Shown here: positions 25,676-32,948 of the stretch, piece after piece
How positions within the stretch are numbered: the first letter of the stretch is position 1
Layout: each line of letters opens with the position of its first letter
NCBI RefSeq assembly: GCF_900110965.1
Contig: NZ_FOFO01000009.1
Span: 1 to 64,000, forward strand
From: Ectothiorhodospira magna
GTDB lineage: Bacteria > Pseudomonadota > Gammaproteobacteria > Ectothiorhodospirales > Ectothiorhodospiraceae
Length of the DNA: 64,000 bases
Reading direction: 5' to 3'
Made by a program: the position numbers and the translations under genes
The notes under the pieces: model-generated
Told to the model about the DNA's origin: nothing
The model's database searches: none
The model's input: the letters and a program-made list of their open reading frames with translations, nothing else

Positions 25676-25826
25676 GCCTTCCAGAGCGGCGGACTGAGGC
25701 AGCATCCGCCGGTGGGTCTTGACGACCTGTTGCAAACGTAGCCCCTTTCGAGCGTCCTGCTCAGGCGGGCTCAGGCTGGTCAACCCGGCTTGCTCTCACA
25801 AGCCCCCGACTTCAGGGGTAGTTGAC
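25676..25826 (-). ncRNA. HEARO/omega-RNA-like structured RNA, copy 2
   Basis: Second copy of the RNA at 72-211. The GTCAAC/GTTGAC outer helix and the GCTTG/CAAGC hairpin are kept. The first hairpin has lost about three bases of one arm. The next helix is longer and its closing pairs are AGCCC (25740-25744) with GGGCT (25767-25771) where copy 1 has AGCGG with CCGCT: two G-C to C-G compensatory swaps. The final 67 bases are identical to copy 1. Whether it is transcribed is unknown. Confidence 0.5.
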
Positions 25827-25843
25827 CGAGCTTTTAAAAAAGA

Positions 25844-26788
25844 CTAATCCGCCCACTCAATCCGGTTGCGTCCGGTCTGCTTGGCCCGGTACATGGACTG
25901 ATCTGCCCGTTGGAACAGGCTATGAGGGGTGTCCTCATCCCGGCACAGGGTACCCCCGATGCTGGCGGTCACCGGAATATGGTCGCCGTTACCCAGGGGC
26001 AGGGGATGGGCGCGGAGGGCCTCCTGAACCCGCATGGCCCCCTGGCGGGCAGCATCGGCATCGGTACCTGCCATCAAAATGACAAATTCCTCACCGCCAA
26101 AACGAAAGACCATGTCACTTTTGCGGGTGACTTCCCGCAGCCGCTGAGCCACCGCCATCAGCACCTGATCACCACAATGGTGGCCGTAGCGGTCATTGAT
26201 ATGCTTGAAGTGGTCCACATCCAGCACCAGCATGGCCAGGGGTTGACCACTGCGCCGGGACAGGGCCAGTTCCCGCTCCACCGCCCGATTCATGGCCGAC
26301 CGGTTCTGCAGACCGGTGAGGGTGTCCGTCTCGGCAGCCCGCAGGGCGGCATGGTAAAGCAGGGCATTTCTCAAGGGGTACACCAGAGCGGTGAGGGCTT
26401 CCTCCAGGGCCTCAAGCTCCATGTCGCGGAATTTGCGTCCCCGCAGCAGCCGGATTTCTCCCAGTTCTGCATGATCCACCACCAGGTTGTAGCGGCAACT
26501 GTGACGGGACAGCCGTCCCCGGCTCAGGTGAATCCCCATATCCTCCCGGTCGAAGGTGAGGCCATCATGGGGAATACGCCAGGCAATGGCACTGGAGAAA
26601 ATTTCAATCAGTTCATTCAGATCCAGGGTGGTCTGCAAACGATGCAGCAGCACCGGCGTGCTCACCACCTCCGGAGCCGGCGCCTGCCCCCTGACAGGCT
26701 CATGGTCCACAATCCGGGGATTGCAAGCCAATGCAGTGCCAGCCTGAAAGCTCGATTCAACCGGTGCCTGAATGATATGACGAATCAT
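25844..26788 (-). CDS. Diguanylate cyclase (GGDEF domain, GGEEF signature)
   Basis: 314 residues. The N-terminal ~145 residues are a soluble, uncharacterised region with no TM helix; the C-terminal part is a GGDEF domain with the active-site signature GGEEF and an RxxD inhibitory site (RKSD) five residues before it. LTGLQNRSAM starts the domain, as is usual. It should convert two GTP to c-di-GMP in the cytoplasm. The start ATG at 26788 uses GGAGG, 5 bases upstream, and this Shine-Dalgarno lies in the conserved tail of the mobile-element right end (copy b), so translation appears to depend on element sequence. Confidence 0.88.
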   Translation of the reverse strand: MIRHIIQAPVESSFQAGTALACNPRIVDHEPVRGQAPAPEVVSTPVLLHRLQTTLDLNELIEIFSSAIAWRIPHDGLTFDREDMGIHLSRGRLSRHSCRYNLVVDHAELGEIRLLRGRKFRDMELEALEEALTALVYPLRNALLYHAALRAAETDTLTGLQNRSAMNRAVERELALSRRSGQPLAMLVLDVDHFKHINDRYGHHCGDQVLMAVAQRLREVTRKSDMVFRFGGEEFVILMAGTDADAARQGAMRVQEALRAHPLPLGNGDHIPVTASIGGTLCRDEDTPHSLFQRADQSMYRAKQTGRNRIEWAD

Positions 26789-27164
26789 CAGTTCCTCCGC
26801 AAGAAACCCCGTCCTTCATGGCGGGGAGGTATAGGGGCTGCATGTTCACAGCCGCCGTAGTCAATGTGGGCTTCCACCACTGGTCCTTGAAGTGCTTTCC
26901 GGTCAAGGTGCTGATCCTGTGGGGCCGTGACCCCGGTTCCCCCCGGCGGGAGGCGTTGACAGTGTTGTCCCGGTAACACTCCTATGTGTTGAGGGTTTAT
27001 GCGATTTTTGTGCCATCTAAAAAAATAACTTTTAAAAATAATGTTTTATATTTTTTATTATGGGGTATGGCGAAAAAATGACGCTCTGCACCCCAAAAAT
27101 GGCCGATGGATTCGTCAAAAAACCGTGCTGCGATCCTGGCAGGCAGGCTGATACACTTCGGGCC
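26789..27164. other. Gene-free stretch: decayed mobile-element sequence plus AT-rich island
   Basis: About 375 bases without a convincing gene. The left ~190 bases (to about 26985) end in the right-end hairpin and look like the decayed 3' part of an element of the same group; a 63-codon frame here has no recognisable domain. From about 26995 to 27075 base composition changes abruptly to mostly A/T with runs of T and A (e.g. around 27021-27060), unusual in this GC-rich window. It may hold the promoter of the downstream ABC-F gene (a TATTAT is at about 27055), but no clear -35/-10 pair stands out. Confidence 0.45.
26807..26826 (-). repeat. Element right-end hairpin, copy b
   Basis: Minus strand CCCCGCC, loop, GGACGGGG, preceded by TACCT and followed by TTTCTTGCGGAGG, which supplies the ribosome-binding site of the diguanylate cyclase 19 bases later. 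Same orientation and layout as copies a and c. Confidence 0.65.
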
Positions 27165-29072
27165 ATGCTCAGACTCCACACCCTCTCTCTTCGGCGCGGT
27201 CCCAGGGTTCTCATCCGGGACGCGGACATCACCATCCATCCCGGCTGGCGGGTGGGCCTGACCGGCGCCAACGGCACTGGAAAATCCAGCCTGTTTGCCC
27301 TGTTGCTGGGCGAACTGGCCCCGGACCAGGGGGACTGTATGCTGCCCCCGGACTGGGTGATTGCCCATGTGGCCCAGGAAGTGGCGGGCAGCGACCGCAG
27401 TGCCCTGGACTACGTCATGGACGGAGACGGAGAGCTGCGTCGCCTGCAGGCGGCCCTGGCCCGGGCCGAGGCCGCCGGAGAGGGCACCCTGGTGGGGGAA
27501 CTCCATGCCCGGCTGGATGCCATCGACGCCTGGACGGCCCCCAGCCGTGCTGGCCGCCTGCTTCATGGTCTGGGATTTCAGCCGGGAGATGAGTCCCGAC
27601 CCATGGCCACCTTTTCCGGTGGCTGGCGGATGCGTCTGAACCTGGGCCGGGCCTTGATGTGCCGATCCGACCTGCTGCTGCTGGACGAACCCACCAACCA
27701 TCTGGACCTGGAAGCGGTCTTGTGGCTGGAACAATGGTTGATCGCCTACAGCGGTACCTTGCTGCTGATTTCCCATGACCGGGATTTTCTCGACCGGGTC
27801 GTGACCCATGTGGCCCATGTGGAACAGGCTCATCTGCGGCTCTACACCGGCAACTATTCCGCCTTCGAACTGGCCCGGGCCGAAGCCCTGGCCCAGCAGC
27901 AGTCCCTGCATGAGCGTCAGCAGCGGGACATTGCCCACATGACCCAGTTCGTCGCCCGGTTCCGGGCCAAGGCCAGCAAGGCCCGTCAGGCCCAAAGCCG
28001 GCTCAAGGCCCTGGAGCGGATGACCCAGGTGGCCGCTGTCCATGCCGCTTCCCCATTTCGTTTTGCCTTCCGCCCTCCCCGGCGGCTGCCCGATCCCCTG
28101 TTGCAACTGGATCATGTGGCCGGCGGTTACGGGGCCGATCCAGTGATCCAGGGGGTGAATGTTTCCCTCCATCCCGGCGCCCGTCTGGGACTGCTGGGCC
28201 CCAACGGGGCGGGCAAGTCTACCCTAATCCGCATCTTGGCGGGTGAGTTGTCGCCCCTGTCCGGCCAGCGGGAATCATCCCCGGATCTGGCCGTGGGCTA
28301 TTTTGCCCAGCATCAACTGGAACAACTGGATCCCCAGGCCAGCCCCCTGCTGCATATGCAGCGCCTGGATGAGCGGGCGCGGGAACAGGAACTGCGGGAT
28401 TTTCTGGGGGGATTTGGTTTTGTCGGCGATCAGGCCCTGGCGCCGGTGGCCCCGTTTTCCGGGGGAGAAAAGGCCCGGCTGGTGCTGGCCCTGCTGGTGT
28501 GGCAACGGCCCAACCTGCTGCTGCTGGACGAACCCACCAATCACCTGGATATGGACATGCGGCACGCCCTGGAACAGGCCCTGCAGGAATTTACCGGCGC
28601 GGTGGTGCTGGTGTCCCATGACCGTCACATGCTGCGCAGTGTCTGTGATGATTTCTGGCTGGTGGCAGAGGGTAGGGTGACCCCCTTTGAAGGGGATCTG
28701 GATGATTACCGGGACTGGCTGGCGGCCCGTGATCGTCAGCCCGGCGAGGGCGCGGAGGGGGAAGAGGGGGCTGTCCACAGTGCCGCTGCCCGCAAGGCCC
28801 GCAAGCGGGACGAGGCGGCCCTGCGCCGACAACTCAAGCCCCTGCGGGATCAGGTGACGCGGCTGGAACGGGAACATAGCCAACTGGAACAGGCCCGTCA
28901 GAGCCTGGATCAGGCGCTGGCGGACCCGGCCATCTACGAAGCGTCGGCCCGGACACAGTTACAGACCCTGCTTGGCCGTCAGGCAGACCTGGCCCGACAG
29001 CTGGCGGCCACAGAAGCGGCCTGGCTGGAGGCCAGCGAAGCCCTGGAGGCCGCCGAAGCGGCGGCCCGTTAA
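27165..29072 (+). CDS. yheS: ABC-F family ATPase, YheS type
   Basis: 635 residues, two ABC domains in one chain and no membrane segments. Walker A motifs GANGTGKSS (N-terminal) and GPNGAGKST (C-terminal), signatures FSGGWRMRL and FSGGEKARL, and Walker B LLLDEPTNHLD in both halves. The linker between domains and the C-terminal coiled coil (about 555-630) match YheS length and layout (E. coli YheS is 637 residues). ABC-F proteins act on ribosomes rather than transport. ATG at 27165 is used because homology begins there; the frame extends upstream into AT-rich non-conserved sequence. Confidence 0.92.
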   Translation: MLRLHTLSLRRGPRVLIRDADITIHPGWRVGLTGANGTGKSSLFALLLGELAPDQGDCMLPPDWVIAHVAQEVAGSDRSALDYVMDGDGELRRLQAALARAEAAGEGTLVGELHARLDAIDAWTAPSRAGRLLHGLGFQPGDESRPMATFSGGWRMRLNLGRALMCRSDLLLLDEPTNHLDLEAVLWLEQWLIAYSGTLLLISHDRDFLDRVVTHVAHVEQAHLRLYTGNYSAFELARAEALAQQQSLHERQQRDIAHMTQFVARFRAKASKARQAQSRLKALERMTQVAAVHAASPFRFAFRPPRRLPDPLLQLDHVAGGYGADPVIQGVNVSLHPGARLGLLGPNGAGKSTLIRILAGELSPLSGQRESSPDLAVGYFAQHQLEQLDPQASPLLHMQRLDERAREQELRDFLGGFGFVGDQALAPVAPFSGGEKARLVLALLVWQRPNLLLLDEPTNHLDMDMRHALEQALQEFTGAVVLVSHDRHMLRSVCDDFWLVAEGRVTPFEGDLDDYRDWLAARDRQPGEGAEGEEGAVHSAAARKARKRDEAALRRQLKPLRDQVTRLEREHSQLEQARQSLDQALADPAIYEASARTQLQTLLGRQADLARQLAATEAAWLEASEALEAAEAAAR

Positions 29073-29081
29073 TGCCAGAGG

Positions 29082-29504
29082 CTATTGCACGATAAAACCG
29101 GTGAAGTACAGACCGCTGATGGTGGTACTGCCGGTATGTTCCAGCATGATCTGCTGCAATTCCTCCAGGGCCTCGGTTCGCAACTGTTCCCGGATCGAAC
29201 TGGTCTGCATCACTTCCGGGTCACGGCCACCAAAATGCAGGAGCAGGTAATGGCGAACCAGGGGCATGTGATGCTCCAGGGTCTGGGCATCGGTGGCGTT
29301 TTCCACATAAAACTGGGCATTAAGCTGCAGGTACTGGGCCCGGCGGGGATTATCCAGGTTCACCACCAGGGCCGGTTCCAGAGGAATAAAACCGGGCCAG
29401 GAACGGCCATCCTTGGGGGGGGCGGCCAAGGTGGTCTGACTCCAGACCAGCAGGAGCAGCAGGGGCAGCATCAGGGTAGTGCGTCGAACAGGATGAGATG
29501 ACAT
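29082..29504 (-). CDS. FliL-like flagellar basal body-associated protein
   Basis: 140 residues with an N-terminal hydrophobic segment (about 10-28, cleavable-looking) and a FliL-type domain: FIPLEPALVVNLDN, QYLQLNAQFYV, and the late ...HHMPLVRHYLLLHFGG..., ...LRTEALEELQQIML... pattern. FliL family proteins associate with the stator of flagellar motors; no flagellar genes are nearby, so this may be one of the stand-alone FliL-like proteins common in gammaproteobacteria. Convergent with yheS, 9 bases between the stops. Confidence 0.8.
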   Translation of the reverse strand: MSSHPVRRTTLMLPLLLLLVWSQTTLAAPPKDGRSWPGFIPLEPALVVNLDNPRRAQYLQLNAQFYVENATDAQTLEHHMPLVRHYLLLHFGGRDPEVMQTSSIREQLRTEALEELQQIMLEHTGSTTISGLYFTGFIVQ

Positions 29505-29528
29505 ATAAAGAACCTGTGCAAATGGAGT

Positions 29529-30062
29529 TTAAGGGCCGGATGACGGATCGGGGGCATCATGGCCGGGGAAGATCACCGTGCGACTGGGGTCAAGACGCAG
29601 GATGGCCTGACCCTGTTCCACCGGCAGCAGATTGCGGCGGCCATCGAGAAACGCGATACACAGCCGGCCTGCCGCCAGATCCGCCTGTTGCTGGGCGGTG
29701 ACATACAGATGCTTGATGGTTTTGCCCACCTGAAAATGATAGGGCAGATCCGCGGTTTCGCTATTGAGGCGGTGGGCCGCCACCAGTTGCCGTAACTGCT
29801 GCTTGAGGGCACGGGCCTCGGCGCTGGGGGTGGCTGGTGGCCGGGGTGCGGGGGCTGGCTTGCTGGCGGTGGAGGGCCGCCGCCCCTGACGCCGGCCCCG
29901 GTCCTGAGTGCCGGACTTGCCCGGCTGACCGGATTTGCCTTTGCGTGGCGCCCGCCGCTCGCCGGGCCGGTTGCCGGACGTCTTGGCCTGTTCCACCTGT
30001 TTGACCTGCTCTTCGGTGACAAGTCCGGCTTGGAGCATCTGCTCACGGAGGCTCTGGGTCAT
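29529..30062 (-). CDS. DUF2058 family protein (YaiL-like)
   Basis: 177 residues. The N-terminal ~80 residues are strongly basic with a Pro/Gly/Arg-rich stretch; the C-terminal ~95 residues hold the DUF2058 core (RLVAAHRLNSETADLPYHF-like start, ...IKHLYVT..., ...VEQGQAILRLDPSRTVIF-like end). E. coli YaiL is a nucleoid/polynucleotide-associated protein of unclear role; nucleic-acid binding is plausible from the basic region. ATG at 30062; no good Shine-Dalgarno is present, and a mobile-element hairpin sits 17 bases upstream. A ProQ-like assignment was considered and dropped. Confidence 0.82.
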   Translation of the reverse strand: MTQSLREQMLQAGLVTEEQVKQVEQAKTSGNRPGERRAPRKGKSGQPGKSGTQDRGRRQGRRPSTASKPAPAPRPPATPSAEARALKQQLRQLVAAHRLNSETADLPYHFQVGKTIKHLYVTAQQQADLAAGRLCIAFLDGRRNLLPVEQGQAILRLDPSRTVIFPGHDAPDPSSGP

Positions 30063-30079
30063 CAATTTTGCGCGATAAA

Positions 30080-30099
30080 CCCCGTCCTTCAGGTCGGGG
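30080..30099 (-). repeat. Element right-end hairpin, copy c
   Basis: Minus strand CCCCGACC, TGAA loop, GGACGGGG, preceded by CCCT and followed by TTTATCGCGC. The mtfA stop codon TGA is the loop itself. It lies between mtfA and the DUF2058 gene, in the same orientation as copies a and b. It could also act as a weak attenuator between the two genes. Confidence 0.65.
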
Positions 30100-30967
30100 A
30101 GGGATGGCGCATCGTGCGCGGCACGATCACGCGGCCCTGGTCGCGTCCTCCTGTATCGGTTGGGGTTGAAGGGTTGGGCACCTGCGCCTGACCGTCCGGG
30201 TCATGGGTCACCGGTGGCAGCCGGGCCAGGGGGTCCTGACGATAAAACTGGCAAAACTGCCGGTAGACATCAGGATAATGCCGGGCCAGGGTCCAGGGTT
30301 CCACAAAGAAATATTCATTCATCACCGCAAAAAATTCACCCGGATCACTGGCCCCGTAGGGGTCCAGGGCCGTGGGTTCTTCCCGCTGCAACTGGGTATT
30401 GAGGTTATCGTAGGCGCTGCCCAGGGCCTGGGTCCAGTCCTGGATGGACATTTCCGGGTGCAGGGGGGGCATACCATTGGCCACGCCGTTGCGCAGATCC
30501 AGGGTATGCACACATTCGTGGATGATCAGTGGCTCTCCTGCGGCAATGGCCGCCCAGGACAGCAGCACCGGTCCCCGCTCCCAGGCTTCGCCACTGTAGG
30601 GGCTGTCGTCCAGGTGCAAAATGCCGTGATCGTCCATGATTTCCCGCCGGGGCAAAAAGTCGTCCGGATAAATGATGAGGGTAGACCACTGATCATACCA
30701 GTCGATCCCCAGACGAAGAATGGGCAGGCAGGCCTGCTGGGCAATATGCAGGGCCATGGTGGGAGTGACTGTTAGCCCCTGGGCGCCGTGGATGGCCTTT
30801 TCATGTAAAAACAGGGTCACCCACTGGCGCAGCGCCGCCCGCTCGTTCCCGTTCAGGCCAGCGAGCATGGGCTGGGCCGCCAGCCGCTCCCGCCAGGCAT
30901 CGTCCGGGATAGCCGTTCGGGCCAGGAGGCGCCGTCGGCGCCAGGACTTGAACACGGGGGGAATCAT
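30089..30967 (-). CDS. mtfA: MtfA-family zinc-dependent peptidase (DUF980)
   Basis: 292 residues. Zinc site HECVH near 148-152 with the downstream Glu-containing ...FFAVMNEYFFVEPW... typical of MtfA (cf. the anthrax lethal factor/Mlc-titration-factor fold). E. coli MtfA sequesters the glucose repressor Mlc and has aminopeptidase activity. The ATG at 30967 is chosen; a TTG four codons earlier is possible. After the conserved core the protein has a ~35-residue non-conserved tail whose last codons and stop lie in mobile-element hairpin c. Confidence 0.88.
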   Translation of the reverse strand: MIPPVFKSWRRRRLLARTAIPDDAWRERLAAQPMLAGLNGNERAALRQWVTLFLHEKAIHGAQGLTVTPTMALHIAQQACLPILRLGIDWYDQWSTLIIYPDDFLPRREIMDDHGILHLDDSPYSGEAWERGPVLLSWAAIAAGEPLIIHECVHTLDLRNGVANGMPPLHPEMSIQDWTQALGSAYDNLNTQLQREEPTALDPYGASDPGEFFAVMNEYFFVEPWTLARHYPDVYRQFCQFYRQDPLARLPPVTHDPDGQAQVPNPSTPTDTGGRDQGRVIVPRTMRHPSPT

Positions 30968-31080
30968 CGGGGGCAGCAACCGGGTTGGGCATAGTATGAT
31001 GGCAAGGCTCGATCCCGTGAACAGGACGCGCCGTTTTGCGGGATGGTGAGCGGTCTCGGTGCCAAGTTAAGGAGTCCACG

Positions 31081-32652
31081 TTGTACACCTATTGCGAAAC
31101 ACGCCTGCGGCAGATTCTGGATCTGGGGGGCGCCCAATGTCTGCGGGGTACCCGCATCGGCCTGGAAAAGGAAAGTCTGCGGGTTGAATCCGATGGCAGC
31201 ATTGCTCATACCCCCCATCCCCCTGCCCTGGGTGCGGCATTAACCCATCCCTGGATCACCACCGACTATTCCGAAGCATTGCTGGAGTTTATCACGCCCC
31301 CCTGCAACAGTCCGGGGGAGGCGCTGGCGTTTTTGCAGGATCTGCATGTCTTTACCTATCCCCGCATCGGCACTGAATACCTTTGGGCCACCAGTATGCC
31401 CTGTGTGCTGCCGGGGGCGCAGGAGATTCCGGTGGCCCACTATGGCCATTCCAATGCCGGGCGGATGAAAACCGTTTACCGTCTGGGGCTGGGGCATCGT
31501 TATGGCCGTCTGATGCAGGTGATTGCCGGGGTGCATTTCAATTTTTCCATGGGGGACTGTTTCTGGCCCATCTATCAGCAGGCATTGGGAGTGCCGGGGG
31601 AGGAGGCCCGCCGGTTCCGGGACCGGGCCTATTTCGGCATGATCCGTAACCTGCAACGCCTGGGCTGGCTGATCCCCTATCTGTTCGGGGCATCGCCGGC
31701 GGTGTGTAAATCCTTTTTGGCCGGTCGCCCGACCACCCTGGCGGAGTTTGATGCCCATACCTTCTACGAACCCTGGGCCACCAGTTTGCGCATGGGAGAC
31801 ATCGGTTATCAGAACCGCAAGGAGGAGGAGAGCGGCATCAAGGCCAACTATGACAGCCTGGACGCCTATATCCGGGGCCTGTCCCATGCCATCAGCACCC
31901 CGTCGCCGGAATATGCACGCATCGGAGTGGAGGTGGATGGAGAATACCGCCAGCTCAATGCCAACATCCTGCAAATTGAAAACGAGTATTACAGCACTGT
32001 ACGGCCCAAGCCCCTGACCCAGGGGAATGAGCGTCCCACAGTGGCCTTGGAGCGTCGGGGTGTGGCCTATGTGGAATTGCGTTCGGTGGATGTGAATGTG
32101 TTTGATCCCCTGGGGGTCAACGAGTCCCAGTTGCGGTTTCTGGAGGCGTTGATGATCCATGCCCTGTTGCTGGACAGCCCCCCCATCAGCGATCTGGAAC
32201 GCTTTGCCATCGACCATAACCAAAGTGCCACTGCCCATCGGGGGCGGGACCCGTCGCTGGTGCTGATGCGGGGAGGCGAGCAGGTGCCCTTGCGGGTCTG
32301 GGCCACGGAAATTCTGACCCAGATGGCGCCCCTGTGTCAGGTGCTGGATGCCGGTCATGGGGACCGGCCCTATTCCCGGTCCCTGGCGACACAGCAGGCC
32401 AGGGTCGCTGATGGGGCGCTGACCCCCTCGGCCCGCATGCTGGATCTGATGCAGGCCCAGGGTCAGGGGTTTCATGAGTTTGCCCGGCAGATGTCCCTGG
32501 CCCACGGTGCTCACCTGCGGGCCGTGGATCTGGCACCTGAACGGGAGGCGGTGCTGAAGGCCAAGGCCCGGACGGCCCTGGAGCGGCAGCGGGCTTTGGA
32601 GGCCGAAGATACGTTGTCCTTTGCTGAATACCTGCGCCACTACTTTCGTTAG
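31081..32652 (+). CDS. gshA: Glutamate-cysteine ligase (gamma-glutamylcysteine synthetase)
   Basis: 523 residues, close to the 518 of E. coli GshA. It ligates Glu and Cys using ATP, the first step of glutathione synthesis. Family segments are intact: RIGLEKESLRV, ALTHPWITTDYSEALLEFITP, ATSMPCVLP, YRLGLGHRYGRLMQVIAGVHFNFS, and GVAYVELRSVDVNVFDP. No ATG precedes the conserved start in frame; a TTG at 31081 has AAGGAG six bases before it, so it is a non-ATG start, which may lower expression. Converges on kaiB with a four-base TTAG overlap of stop codons. Confidence 0.93.
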   Translation: MYTYCETRLRQILDLGGAQCLRGTRIGLEKESLRVESDGSIAHTPHPPALGAALTHPWITTDYSEALLEFITPPCNSPGEALAFLQDLHVFTYPRIGTEYLWATSMPCVLPGAQEIPVAHYGHSNAGRMKTVYRLGLGHRYGRLMQVIAGVHFNFSMGDCFWPIYQQALGVPGEEARRFRDRAYFGMIRNLQRLGWLIPYLFGASPAVCKSFLAGRPTTLAEFDAHTFYEPWATSLRMGDIGYQNRKEEESGIKANYDSLDAYIRGLSHAISTPSPEYARIGVEVDGEYRQLNANILQIENEYYSTVRPKPLTQGNERPTVALERRGVAYVELRSVDVNVFDPLGVNESQLRFLEALMIHALLLDSPPISDLERFAIDHNQSATAHRGRDPSLVLMRGGEQVPLRVWATEILTQMAPLCQVLDAGHGDRPYSRSLATQQARVADGALTPSARMLDLMQAQGQGFHEFARQMSLAHGAHLRAVDLAPEREAVLKAKARTALERQRALEAEDTLSFAEYLRHYFR

Positions 32653-32948
32653 GGATCGAAGATGTCGTCCCGGATATCCAGCCCCACCAGCACCCGCTCC
32701 CGTTCCGACAGATCCCCCACCACCCGCCGGATGGGGGGTGGCAGTTTGCGGATCACCACCGGGGTGGCCAGGATACGTTCATCTTCCGCCAACTGGGGGC
32801 GCTGGAGGATATCCACCACCTGAATGTCCACCTGTTCTCCCTGCTGCCCCAGGTCTGTAGCCAGGGCGGTCAGGTTGTCGATGGCGCGGCGGGCAGCCGG
32901 GGTCATGCCGGCGATGTAGAGTCTGAGCTGATAGTGGCGAGTGGTCAC
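32649..32948 (-). CDS. kaiB: Circadian clock protein homolog KaiB
   Basis: 99 residues, thioredoxin-like KaiB. The fold-defining C-terminal motif KLPPPIRRVVGDLSERERVLVGLDI is very close to cyanobacterial KaiB. In clock systems KaiB switches fold to bind phosphorylated KaiC. Start GTG at 32948 overlaps the kaiC stop (GTGA), so it is translationally coupled to kaiC. No kaiA is present in the window, so in this organism the pair would work as a hourglass-type or non-clock regulator. End shared with gshA (TTAG). Confidence 0.93.
   Translation of the reverse strand: MTTRHYQLRLYIAGMTPAARRAIDNLTALATDLGQQGEQVDIQVVDILQRPQLAEDERILATPVVIRKLPPPIRRVVGDLSERERVLVGLDIRDDIFDP

Larger units (their letters stand above)
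25603..25826 (-). mobile_element. Miniature derivative of the IscB/HEARO-like element (both ends, no nuclease gene)
   Basis: On the minus strand the same left end found at 72-211 starts at 25826 with GTCAAC. It runs through the structured RNA to GGAAGGC, then after ~40 unrelated bases meets a right-end-type hairpin (CCCGCGATTTCAATCGCGGG, 25614-25633) followed by TTGCGGAG. The internal gene has been lost, leaving about 224 bases, so any movement would need a transposase supplied in trans (palindrome-associated element). It occupies almost the whole gap between the diguanylate cyclase stop and the adenylate cyclase start. Confidence 0.6.

Noticed and set aside
25592..25783. 63-codon minus-strand frame in the miniature element
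   Set aside because: Reads through the structured RNA and hairpin; no similarity expected, considered non-coding.
26788..26979. 63-codon minus-strand frame in decayed element sequence
   Set aside because: No domain; overlaps the hairpin and ribosome-binding site of the diguanylate cyclase. Possibly a relic tail of a transposon protein but not supportable.
29529..30062. ProQ-like RNA chaperone call for the basic protein
   Set aside because: The conserved C-terminal core fits DUF2058 (YaiL) better; no ProQ/FinO domain pattern.
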